Positions 20,543 through 29,483 are shown, counted from the stretch's first letter. The stretch is DNA of 34,570 bases from Actinomycetota bacterium (GCA_028717265.1 JAQUOE010000011.1:9976-44545); one strand, 5' to 3'. A program made the numbers and translations. The notes: generated from the letters alone by a model not told the origin.

Positions 20543-20860
20543 TTATTTTGCTAAATCTTTTTGTTCGGCTATTATTTTCTTAATGAACTCTATTTCTTTT
20601 TCAGTAAGATCCTTTATCTTTTTATAACCTGATATGACACTATTTACTATCTCGTTGTATTTATCTCTGGTTATATTTTTAATCTTACCGGTTTCCTCTT
20701 CAACTTTTTCAGCCAGATCGCTGGCTATTTTTTTTATATCGGTTCTTAATTCCTCACCGGTTTTAGTAGTTAAAAGTAATGCAGTAACTGCACCTGCAAC
20801 AAATCCCAGAGTAAGTCCTATAAAAATGCCTTTTGCTGTTCCCGATTCATTATTGTTCAT
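20543..20860 (-). CDS. YtxH domain-containing membrane-anchored protein
   Basis: GIFIGLTLGFVAGAVTALLLTTKTGEELRTDIKKIASDLAEKVEEE; internal ATG at 20860 preceded by GGTAGGGGG. Confidence 0.85.
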   Translation of the reverse strand: MNNNESGTAKGIFIGLTLGFVAGAVTALLLTTKTGEELRTDIKKIASDLAEKVEEETGKIKNITRDKYNEIVNSVISGYKKIKDLTEKEIEFIKKIIAEQKDLAK

Positions 20861-20971
20861 AAAACCCCCTACCTTAAAAAAATATTTTTTGATACTGTTC
20901 TTATTATACATATTATCAGAATTTTTTAATATTTTTTGAAATAAAAAAATTTTTTGATAGTATCTATTAAT

Positions 20972-21976
20972 ATGGAACTATATCACTATAGATATAAAAA
21001 ACTTGATTATATTTTAGAAGAAGTAGAACAAAAAAATGCATACATCAATGAATATAGATTAATCTACCGTTCACCCTATCCAACAGGAATTAAAACTAAC
21101 GATAGAGTAAATGTCCGGCTTTTTTTAAATAAAAATAAAAGTAAAAAAAATACGACATATATTAAAAACAATCATATTCTAATACTGATTCATGGATTTT
21201 CAAGCAAAAATAAAAGTATGGATAATTATTATCGCTTCATTGATAAAATGAATGAAAATAATTTATCTTGTGCATTTATGAACCTCCCATTTCACTTAAA
21301 CAGAACTCCGGATGGCGAAAAAAGCGGCAAGAGGCTGCTATACTTTGACGATATGGAAACGTTACAATTTTTCCATCAATGTGTGGTTGATGTCAAAAAG
21401 CTAATAAGCATTCTTACCAAAATTCTTACCTTTAAAAGAATCTATATTTGCGGCATAAGTCTTGGAAGCATGGTCTCGTTAATCACAATGGCCAATGATA
21501 ACCGGATAAGCAAGGGTGTTTTTATAATTGGCGGTGGAAACTGGGAAGAAATCCACTGGAAAGGAATTTTAAGATTTGCCTTAAAGGGTAATTGCACCTG
21601 CGGAGAAAAGAAATATAAAGATAAGACAAACAGAGAAGCATGCAGAGAGATTTATTCAACCTTCCCTATTTTTTTAAAAAAAATCAAAGAAATAAAACCT
21701 GATAAAATAAGAATGGATCTAAAAAACCTGCCGGACTTAAAAAGAGTGACAACAAAAATGTGCTTTCTATGCGATCCTCTGGCTTTTGCTTATCGGATCC
21801 AACCCGAAAAAGTGCTTATGATTAATTCCAAATTTGATTTCTATTTTTCTAAAGATTCGTCAGAGCAGTTATGGGAAGAACTGGGAAAACCAAAGATCCT
21901 CTGGCTCAATAAAATGCACTCCAGTAAAATATTAACCGATAAAAAGATTATAAAGGAGATTACGAGTTTCTTATAA
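20972..21976 (+). CDS. Alpha/beta hydrolase fold protein
   Basis: HILILIHGFSSKNKSMDNYYRFIDKM, nucleophile elbow YICGISLGSMVSL (GxSxG); ATG at 20972 favoured over the upstream TTG. Confidence 0.78.
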   Translation: MELYHYRYKKLDYILEEVEQKNAYINEYRLIYRSPYPTGIKTNDRVNVRLFLNKNKSKKNTTYIKNNHILILIHGFSSKNKSMDNYYRFIDKMNENNLSCAFMNLPFHLNRTPDGEKSGKRLLYFDDMETLQFFHQCVVDVKKLISILTKILTFKRIYICGISLGSMVSLITMANDNRISKGVFIIGGGNWEEIHWKGILRFALKGNCTCGEKKYKDKTNREACREIYSTFPIFLKKIKEIKPDKIRMDLKNLPDLKRVTTKMCFLCDPLAFAYRIQPEKVLMINSKFDFYFSKDSSEQLWEELGKPKILWLNKMHSSKILTDKKIIKEITSFL

Positions 21977-23206
21977 GCTGTCCGGTTTTTTTCTTTTCCT
22001 GGTCAGTTTACCGGCCATTTCCAGCCAGTTAAAAATCAAGTTCCCCAGAAATGGATATTTTATGCCAATCGCTCCCTCGGGACACATCTCACTGCAGCAA
22101 AAGCATCTTATACAGGTCCTACGGTTAAACTTTATCCTTTTGTTATCTGAAGTGATCGATTTATGCGGACAGATGCTCCGGCAGGTCATACAAAAACTAC
22201 ACTTATCGTAGTCGATATAAAGATAAGGATTAAGTGAATTCCTGACAAACGGTAAAATATACGTATTTATAAAATTATTTGTGATAAGTCTCTTCTGGCC
22301 TGCGCCCTCAGGGATCTTGAAATCATGGATTATCGTATCGGATAGCTTTTCCCCTGCTACCTCTATATATTCTGCCATATAAGATCCGGCATTCCATTTC
22401 TTCAATACTTCCATAAAGGGATTCAGAGCTTCCGGTACGTTCATTATTCTGCTCATAATAATATCCATCGATATGGCATCGCTGCTTGCCAGTATCAATC
22501 CTACATTTCTGGGAGTTCCTCTTCTTCCCGGTCCTTCTCCTTCTATTCCCCATACCCCATCCATGATATTCAAAGCCGGCTTGATGAAAGATATTACATC
22601 CAGAAGCATTCCAGCAAATTTTTCTAAATCATCAAATCTCAGATGATAGCCTACTTTATTAAATCCCGGGATTATACCAAACATATTTTTTATGGCTCCG
22701 CTTATGACCGTTAGATTATGAGTTTTAAACTTTGGAAGATTAATGATAACATCAGCCTCAATTACCGGTTTTATTACTTCTGTCCTCTTTAAAATCCGGC
22801 CATTTTTGTTGGAAAGGCATTCATATTCGGCAGAATAATTCAACCTGCACCCTGTTCTTTCTGCAATATCCGTCATCCCTGTCGTACCATAAATTTTTTC
22901 CATCCCTTTTTTGTTATACGGAGTTGCGGGACCGAAACTGTCAGCAATCAAAATATTTTCACTTTTACCTGTGACATCAACAATATTTTCTATTACGGCT
23001 TCTATAAACAGAGGATGGGTTGTAATGGCCCTCCCGGGTGGCGCTGATAGAAGTAAGTTTGGTTTTAATAATATTTTACTTTGGGGATCCAGAAATTTCT
23101 CAAAACCGCCTATAAGACCGACACACCTTTTAATGGCTTCTTTTAGATTTTTTTTATCGTAGTCTCTGCATTTTACGATACTGACTCTGCCGGACTTATG
23201 GTTCAT
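21971..23206 (-). CDS. DUF362 protein with C-terminal 2x[4Fe-4S] ferredoxin domain
   Basis: KILLKPNLLLSAPPGRAITTHPLFIEAV, INLPKFKTHNLTVISGAIKNMFGIIPG, then CSFCMTCRSICP...CIRCFCCSEMCPEGAI. Confidence 0.92.
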   Translation of the reverse strand: MNHKSGRVSIVKCRDYDKKNLKEAIKRCVGLIGGFEKFLDPQSKILLKPNLLLSAPPGRAITTHPLFIEAVIENIVDVTGKSENILIADSFGPATPYNKKGMEKIYGTTGMTDIAERTGCRLNYSAEYECLSNKNGRILKRTEVIKPVIEADVIINLPKFKTHNLTVISGAIKNMFGIIPGFNKVGYHLRFDDLEKFAGMLLDVISFIKPALNIMDGVWGIEGEGPGRRGTPRNVGLILASSDAISMDIIMSRIMNVPEALNPFMEVLKKWNAGSYMAEYIEVAGEKLSDTIIHDFKIPEGAGQKRLITNNFINTYILPFVRNSLNPYLYIDYDKCSFCMTCRSICPHKSITSDNKRIKFNRRTCIRCFCCSEMCPEGAIGIKYPFLGNLIFNWLEMAGKLTRKRKKPDSL

Positions 23207-24147
23207 TCTTTTTTTTCTAAATATCTGCTTTTATAGAGAGTTTTTAATGCAAGATAAGTTATCCATTTGCTGGGCTTATTCTTTTTTTCTATATTAACAA
23301 GCATTCTTCCATTAAGTGAATACTCCATCTTCCACGTCCCGTCCGGAAGCCTCTTTGAGAGGATGTAATCAAGTGCCCTCTTGACATTGCGGCTATCTCC
23401 GCCGCACCCCGCATCTACAACAGCCGAAACCAGTTCCAGTATATCGCTGTGATAGCTTCTCGGAAATCCAAACATCAACCAGTGATTACTTTTATTTTTC
23501 TTACGGGGGTAAGCGGCTTCGACAATATCGTATTTAACCAGAAAATCCAGGGCTTTCTTTCTGGTGGATTTCATTTTCTCATCAATATATTTATCAGGTA
23601 TCAAATTATATGCCTTAAGAATTTTTATAGCGCCCCAGGGACATCTTAAATTTTGCCTGTATTTGCATCTAAAAGATTCCCTGTACACCATGTTATTTAT
23701 ATAATCAATACCCTTCTTCGTGAAATCATTATCGGTATATCCAAGGCGGAGAAGCATTTCAAGAGAAATCCCCTGCATGCAGCATAAGGTCGCTGAATAT
23801 CCGGAATCTGGTCGGAAGGAACCGTTATCTTTTTGTATATGGCCGACCACAAGGCTGACAGCTTTATCGATTCCGCCGACTCTTTTTGTGATTCCCATCA
23901 TGGATAAAAAATACAGCTGCCAGAATGTATTCTTATATAATGGATTGAACGAATAATTATCCAGGCCCCACCATCCTTCTCTGTTCTGCATACTAAGAAT
24001 GGTTGAAACAGGTTCACGTTTGGCTATGTTATCGATAATTTCAGGTGAGTTTTTTTTATTGATTTTTTCCCCGAGAATATTCTTTCGGGTTAGATACCCC
24101 ACATAGGGATCATTAGTTTCCGTTAACCAGGCAATTACCGGTTCCAT
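23203..24147 (-). CDS. Terpenoid cyclase / prenyltransferase alpha-toroid fold protein of unknown function
   Basis: Repeated motifs typical of alpha-alpha toroids: NREGWWGLDNY, KDNGSFRPDSGYSAT, RLPDGTWKMEYS; overlaps the DUF362 start by 4 nt. Confidence 0.7.
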   Translation of the reverse strand: MEPVIAWLTETNDPYVGYLTRKNILGEKINKKNSPEIIDNIAKREPVSTILSMQNREGWWGLDNYSFNPLYKNTFWQLYFLSMMGITKRVGGIDKAVSLVVGHIQKDNGSFRPDSGYSATLCCMQGISLEMLLRLGYTDNDFTKKGIDYINNMVYRESFRCKYRQNLRCPWGAIKILKAYNLIPDKYIDEKMKSTRKKALDFLVKYDIVEAAYPRKKNKSNHWLMFGFPRSYHSDILELVSAVVDAGCGGDSRNVKRALDYILSKRLPDGTWKMEYSLNGRMLVNIEKKNKPSKWITYLALKTLYKSRYLEKKE

Positions 24148-24189
24148 ACTGAAAAATCCATAAAAAAATATATTTTAAAGCTGTTCCTT

Positions 24190-25059
24190 TTAAGAGGCTT
24201 TTGCCGCATTAACAATCATTTTCACGAACCTGACTATTGTGTCTATGCTTGTTCCGATAACAGCCAGTATAAGAACCACAATAACAATTGGATTCAAGAT
24301 TCCGGTTAAATCCCTCGGGAATACCGTAAAATCAAATGGGAATATGGTAAGCAGTGAAATGATTGCGGCCAGTCCAAACAGATTAAGGACGATATGAATG
24401 ATCTGACGGAAAAAATAACCATCATAAATAATCAGCAGGATATTTCCGACAACTGACACAGCAAGCGCCGTTGTGACGATTGGCAGCCACTGACTGAAGT
24501 TTGCGGTAAGAATCTCATGTCTGTGCCATATTCCGTCATAACTGTAATAAGCTATATACTTGCTATAGAAATTAAAAAGCACAAGAAAGACAACACTCCA
24601 CATTATGGCAAAGCTGTAGCCGGTTATTCTGCCGCATCTTGAATCCTTGAAGTAACGATTTACATCGTCACCCACTTTTTCCATCTTGCTGCCTATTTCC
24701 TGGCCGACTTTTTTTGTTTTCTCTCCGAAATTTTTCATTTTCTCATCCAGTTTTTTTTCCCATTCATATTCTTTTTGGCTGATGTCTTCACCTTTGTCTT
24801 TATCATCTTTAAAATAAGCGGCCACATCATTTCCAAAATCACGTGCAGCTTTTCCAAAATCTCCGAATTTTTCTTTCACTCCTTCATCCTTGAATCTTTT
24901 TCCAAAAGCCTTCGCGGAATCTTCCGTGCTCTTTGCAAAATCCTTTGCTTTTTTCTTTAATTCAGGGTCACTAAAAATTTTACTTATGGCTTCGCCGAAT
25001 TCCTTAACCATGTCACTAAAACTTTCTACCGGGCTTCTATTTCCTTTATTTACAGCCAC
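24190..25059 (-). CDS. Membrane protein with long charged amphipathic N-terminal region (unknown function)
   Basis: About 150 N-terminal residues of Lys/Asp/Phe-rich helical sequence (KKAKDFAKSTEDSAKAFGKRFKDEG...), then about 4 predicted TM segments. GTG start. Confidence 0.7.
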   Translation of the reverse strand: MAVNKGNRSPVESFSDMVKEFGEAISKIFSDPELKKKAKDFAKSTEDSAKAFGKRFKDEGVKEKFGDFGKAARDFGNDVAAYFKDDKDKGEDISQKEYEWEKKLDEKMKNFGEKTKKVGQEIGSKMEKVGDDVNRYFKDSRCGRITGYSFAIMWSVVFLVLFNFYSKYIAYYSYDGIWHRHEILTANFSQWLPIVTTALAVSVVGNILLIIYDGYFFRQIIHIVLNLFGLAAIISLLTIFPFDFTVFPRDLTGILNPIVIVVLILAVIGTSIDTIVRFVKMIVNAAKAS

Positions 25060-25216
25060 TTTGAACCTCCCTTATAACTAACGGATATTATGGCACTGGT
25101 GAAAACCAATCGATGCATCTCATATACGGCCCATATTATATGTGATAAATGGATATAAAAATTCTATCTCAATCGTTTTATTTAATCAATGGAAGAAATG
25201 AATTTTCCGGCAGGAT

Positions 25217-26215
25217 CTAATTTCTTTTTTTCTTTTCCACTACTATATTTCTCCTGTTTATTTCCATAAGCGCCTGCTTATATTTGAGAAGCCTTCTTTT
25301 TGCTCCTTTAAAGAGCAGCACTGAATGTGAGTTTACAATGGCAAGTCTTAGCGAAAATTCCATATCCCCTGTCTTTATCATCCCGGCGAGGAAAGATGAG
25401 GCAAAACTGTCTCCGGCACCGGTGGCTTCGACCACTTTTACATCATAAGGAATTGCTTTATAGAAAATATTTTTATTATCAAGGCCATAGACGGGATTTT
25501 CTTCATCAGTGACCACGACTATTTCCGGTCCCAGCTCCTTCAGGTTTAAAGCAAGTTCACGTGGCTCGCCGCGCCCTACCAGAAGTTCCGCTTCTTCTTT
25601 ATTAAGCACCAGGATCTCCGTATTTTCCAGTATTTTCTTTAAATATCCTTTCCCTTTCTCGGCCAGATAATTGCTTACGTTAAATAATATCCTTATATTG
25701 TTTTTAGAAGCAAACTCCGCTATTCTTTCTATTGTGAGAAAGGACCTGCCCATCATGCTCGAGATATAGAACCATTTTGCTTTCACCTTTTCCGGATCTA
25801 TTTCGGAGTAGTCCAGATAATTATTGGCACCCTTGTATGATAGTACGGTTCTTTTCTTTTCCAGGCTGTCAAGTATCACGGAATAACCTGTTTTTTTCCT
25901 GGTATCATGACATATGGGACCCAGAAAATCTATTTTCTCCTTTTTTAATTCGTCTAAAATTCTAAGGCCATTCTGATCATTTCCGACCTTGCCTATATAA
26001 GCCGTTTTAAGTCCCAGCCTTGAAAGAGCAACTGCGGAATTGGTCCCGCCTCCGCCGGAAAAGAAATGAAGATCATTTATAAGAAGCTTTGCCCCCACAG
26101 GATAGCAGATGAAACTTTCCTCATCGCTTTTTGTTTTTATGAAAATGGACTGGGATCTGTCGGTATATACAAAAACATCGACAGTGTTGGATCCTATAGT
26201 AATAACGTCATACAT
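25217..26215 (-). CDS. PfkB-family carbohydrate kinase
   Basis: FFSGGGGTNSAVALSRLGLKTAYIGKVGNDQNG, ILVLNKEEAELLVGRGEP, VKVVEATGAGDSFASSFLAGMI (PfkB signature 2). Stop TAG. Confidence 0.93.
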   Translation of the reverse strand: MYDVITIGSNTVDVFVYTDRSQSIFIKTKSDEESFICYPVGAKLLINDLHFFSGGGGTNSAVALSRLGLKTAYIGKVGNDQNGLRILDELKKEKIDFLGPICHDTRKKTGYSVILDSLEKKRTVLSYKGANNYLDYSEIDPEKVKAKWFYISSMMGRSFLTIERIAEFASKNNIRILFNVSNYLAEKGKGYLKKILENTEILVLNKEEAELLVGRGEPRELALNLKELGPEIVVVTDEENPVYGLDNKNIFYKAIPYDVKVVEATGAGDSFASSFLAGMIKTGDMEFSLRLAIVNSHSVLLFKGAKRRLLKYKQALMEINRRNIVVEKKKRN

Positions 26216-26346
26216 ATTATAATTTCTCAGGTTTCATTAATTTAATAATTTCAGGTATTTATCAGTATTGCTAAATTATCTTATGACGACAGATTTTTAG
26301 CAAATAGATTTTGAAATTATGAAGTGTTTCAGTCAGTATGCGGATC

Positions 26347-26622
26347 TCATTTATACTCAGGAATTAGAGGAACGTACTTCAGATAAAGAAAGAGACTGAG
26401 AGAAGCCATAACAACCGAAATAACTATTTTCAATATAATAGAATCTACAAATGACAATACTGTAATAAATCCCACTGTAAATATTGACAGGATAAGCGCT
26501 GAAGTATAAGGTACCCTTACTTCATTTCCACATTCTTTACAAATAGCTGGATTGTACATTCCTATAGTTAACTTTCCCCATACCGAGATTCCCTTCTTAC
26601 CGCAATGTGGACATTTATACAT
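26347..26622 (-). CDS. Small zinc-ribbon membrane protein
   Basis: MYKCPHCGKKGISVWGKLTIGMYNPAICKECGNEVRVPY (CPHC...CKEC) followed by two TM segments. Confidence 0.75.
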   Translation of the reverse strand: MYKCPHCGKKGISVWGKLTIGMYNPAICKECGNEVRVPYTSALILSIFTVGFITVLSFVDSIILKIVISVVMASLSLFLYLKYVPLIPEYK

Positions 26623-26803
26623 ATTTATCGCCCCCCCCTCCCATTGTGTTAGTAATTTATATATACAATATTAATAGTTTGACGACATTCTTATTAATAA
26701 TAGTCATATTATCGTTATTATCCTACTAAAATAGTATAATATCCACTGGATTTTGATAATTGTTTATCATTAAGCAAAGAAGAGGAATAGAAAAACGATT
26801 TCT

Positions 26804-26873
26804 ATGAGAATTGGAAAAGTAGCCTCTCCTTCAACTATTTACAAAAGGCATTAAAGATTCAGAAAATTACTTG
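26804..26873 (+). pseudogene. Decayed N-terminal fragment of a tyrosine recombinase, homologous to 28209..28278
   Basis: Frame reads MRIGKVASPSTIYKRH*RFRKLL versus MKTEKMASPSTIYGYNKELRKFF in the ORF at 28176. 30/39 nt identical over 26804-26842 vs 28209-28247 by manual count; 47/70 over the whole stretch. Confidence 0.6.
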
Positions 26874-26892
26874 TGTCTTCAAAGGGGGTATT

Positions 26893-27882
26893 ATGTATAA
26901 AAATAAACTCTTTATGTCTGTTTTTGTGCTATCGATTATATTGGCTCTTTCCCTTACGTCATGCGATACATTCAATGTTACCGAAGAAGAGGATACAGAG
27001 GAAATTAGTGAAACTAAATCCGATGTGGAAAATAACAGCGAACGGGAGGATGAGGAAAAGCCACAACAAGAAACCGGGCAAGAGAGGAACACGGAAACAA
27101 AGAATTCTTTATCTGGCAGTTTCAGTGTAGATCAAATCTGGAGCGATGAAATCGTAATCACAGGAGATATATGTATCGATGGGGATTTGACCATCTTACC
27201 GGGAACGGTTATAAAATTTGTTGTGTGCGACGATACCGGATTGGGTGATGAGATTTCGCCGGACGGTTATAACACCTTTGATCCTACCAGGCTAAAAAGT
27301 TATGAAATAACACATTCCAACTTAATCGTTATGGGAAAATTGACAGCTAAGGGGACACCGGACAAAAGAATAATTTTCACCTCTGCGGCTCCCGAGCCGG
27401 ATTATGCTGATTGGGTAGGAATTTACGCGGGTTCCGATGGAAGCATTATAGAGTATAGTACAGTCGAATGGTCAAGAAATGGTATCGTTTTAGGATCCAA
27501 TACCCCTAATACTATTGTTAGAAATAATATAATAAAATATACGTTCTGGGGTTCAATTAGCTCGGGTTATTCTTCTGCTCAGATCTATAACAATGAAATT
27601 TGGGAAGCGGGTCATGAAGGCATAGATGTTGGAGGAGGAAACCCAATAATAGAAAATAATGAAATCCATAATGCTCACACGGGAATCGTCATATTGCACG
27701 ATTCCGCTATTGTCAGGAATAACACAATAATGAATGTTGGAAATGGAGTTTACATACAACAAAACGCTACACCTGTTCTGGAAAATAACTATGTTGAACT
27801 GGCCCCTGATGATTCAAAGCTGGAGTGGAGCTATGGAGACTTCTCATATGTAATGTTTGGCGACCCCTTAATAAAGAAATAA
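26893..27882 (+). CDS. Lipoprotein with right-handed parallel beta-helix repeats
   Basis: Lipobox ALSLTSC; acidic linker; repeats NTIVRNNIIKYT, AQIYNNEIWEAG, PIIENNEIHNAHTGIVI, AIVRNNTIMNVGNGVYI, PVLENNYVE. Confidence 0.85.
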   Translation: MYKNKLFMSVFVLSIILALSLTSCDTFNVTEEEDTEEISETKSDVENNSEREDEEKPQQETGQERNTETKNSLSGSFSVDQIWSDEIVITGDICIDGDLTILPGTVIKFVVCDDTGLGDEISPDGYNTFDPTRLKSYEITHSNLIVMGKLTAKGTPDKRIIFTSAAPEPDYADWVGIYAGSDGSIIEYSTVEWSRNGIVLGSNTPNTIVRNNIIKYTFWGSISSGYSSAQIYNNEIWEAGHEGIDVGGGNPIIENNEIHNAHTGIVILHDSAIVRNNTIMNVGNGVYIQQNATPVLENNYVELAPDDSKLEWSYGDFSYVMFGDPLIKK

Positions 27883-28175
27883 AATAAAGCTTATGGGCGA
27901 TTCTCCGGATCTGATTACTTAAGATATGGATTAAAAATATTTTCATAAATGAAACGAACCCTCTCAGGGATTCGCCGATCGTGGCTCGCGATCCATTAAT
28001 GATATATCAATATTAGCATAATATCGTATATAGCTTTTATTCTTTTTGCTGAATAATTCCTGTACCAAATAGAAAAAATAAATTAAAAAATTTTTATAGT
28101 TAGCCTGTAAGCCGAGAACGATTTTTAATAGGATATAATTTCTTAGTTTACCTTGGAAGAAGAGAAAAAAAGGAC

Positions 28176-28649
28176 ATGAGAGATTATATCGATAGCTTCT
28201 TAGCTTACATGAAAACCGAAAAAATGGCTTCACCTTCAACCATTTACGGTTACAATAAAGAGCTCAGAAAATTTTTTGATTTTATTTTTTCTATAAACAT
28301 TTTGGATATAAACTTAATTAGTACAAGAATAGTAAGGCAGTATTTCTATTATACAAAGGAGAATAGAGGCCTCGGGCAAAACACCATATCAAAAATAATT
28401 TCAACAATAAAAAGCTTTTTTAACTACCTTGAGGAAGAAGAAATAATAGTTAAAAATCCAACCAGAAAAATTAGAGTTCCTAAAAATGTATGCAGGATCC
28501 CATCTGTTATGTCAAAGTATGAGGTAGATCTAATTATTAAATCCGTAGACTTTGCTCCTTTAAGATGTAGAAAAAATAACGTGAGAGATAAACTGGTACT
28601 TTCCCTACTCTACTATACCGATATAAGGAAAAGTGAACTCAAGCTATAA
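28176..28649 (+). pseudogene. Tyrosine recombinase (XerC/D-like), truncated before the catalytic residues
   Basis: SAM-like N-terminal domain: IDSFLAYMKTEKMASPSTIYGYNKELRKFFDFIF...NTISKIISTIKSFFNYLEEEEIIVKNPTRKIRVPK; ends at SLLYYTDIRKSELKL*, the region of the first catalytic Arg. Confidence 0.85.
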
Positions 28650-28750
28650 TCTACACCCTTGTTAAAACATAGTGTGTGGTACTGAAATGGCTCTGCTTTA
28701 GGTACATCATGGTATTAAATATTTACCAAAAGACAGAGGAGCGCTTTCAT

Positions 28751-28770
28751 ATTCAGGCCAACGCCTGAAT
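28751..28770. repeat. Perfect inverted repeat ATTCAGGC-caac-GCCTGAAT
   Basis: 8-bp arms, 4-nt loop, read directly; no downstream T-tract. Confidence 0.7.
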
Positions 28771-28839
28771 TATTCTTAGCGGAATGAAGCAATTATTCTG
28801 AATACCTGTTGTTTACATAAAAAAGTACTCAATAGTTAT

Positions 28840-28868
28840 TTGACATATAAATAGTAAACTTGTAACAT
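28840..28868 (+). promoter_or_regulatory. Candidate sigma70-type promoter for the exported-protein/ABC cluster
   Basis: TTGACA (28840-28845), 17-nt spacer, TAACAT (28863-28868). Confidence 0.45.
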
Positions 28869-28967
28869 ATTTTAATAATATATAATATAAGTTTTTATAA
28901 AGCATTCCTTAGATGTGCTTAACATAAGTAAGTTAAGATATAATGATATAGAGAGGAGATGTATAAA

Positions 28968-29372
28968 ATGAGTAACAAATTAATTAAGTTTTTATTGGTA
29001 TTAACTTTATTAATAGTCCTTCTAACACCTGGTTTTTTGTCTGCAGGCTGGATATCCTATAGTGGCTTTTCACTGAAACCGTTTAAAGGTAATACATACA
29101 CTGGCAATCACTCCAAACAAACAACAAACCAATATATAGTAAATAATGTTACTGCCCTTACTGATACTGATTGTGCACAGTTTTGGGCTACCCTGGGTTC
29201 ATCTTCAGGTCAAACAGAGGTATCCGGTGTTTATACTCAATATCTGAATTCTACATTAAATATACCTTTTACCTCTTATTTAGGTGCAGGCACAGTTATT
29301 GCTATGGGCATGCAGAATGGCAGGTTAGTCCCCAACTACGCATGGGTCTCAGGTCGAGTAGACTTTAAGTAA
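28968..29372 (+). CDS. Small exported protein of unknown function, first gene of an ABC cluster
   Basis: MSNKLIKFLLVLTLLIVLLTPGFLSAG|WISYSGFSLKPFKG... Sec-type signal peptide; one Cys in the mature part; RBS GAGAGGAG upstream. Confidence 0.75.
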   Translation: MSNKLIKFLLVLTLLIVLLTPGFLSAGWISYSGFSLKPFKGNTYTGNHSKQTTNQYIVNNVTALTDTDCAQFWATLGSSSGQTEVSGVYTQYLNSTLNIPFTSYLGAGTVIAMGMQNGRLVPNYAWVSGRVDFK

Positions 29373-29483
29373 TATTTAGATTATTGATTATATTTAACTA
29401 AAGTGCTGCTCTGACTTTAAGGATGTTAGGCACATCTAGGAGTATTTTATGTTTTTAGTATAGTTTAAAAGGTGATACATAGA

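Noticed and set aside
27964-28239. Minus-strand 91-aa ORF overlapping the recombinase start
   Set aside because: Low-complexity, no motif, overlaps a better supported frame.
29373-29471. TAAAGT...ACTTTA inverted repeat as an intrinsic terminator between the exported-protein gene and the ABC genes
   Set aside because: Weak AT-rich stem with no U-tract; might attenuate but is not supportable as a terminator.
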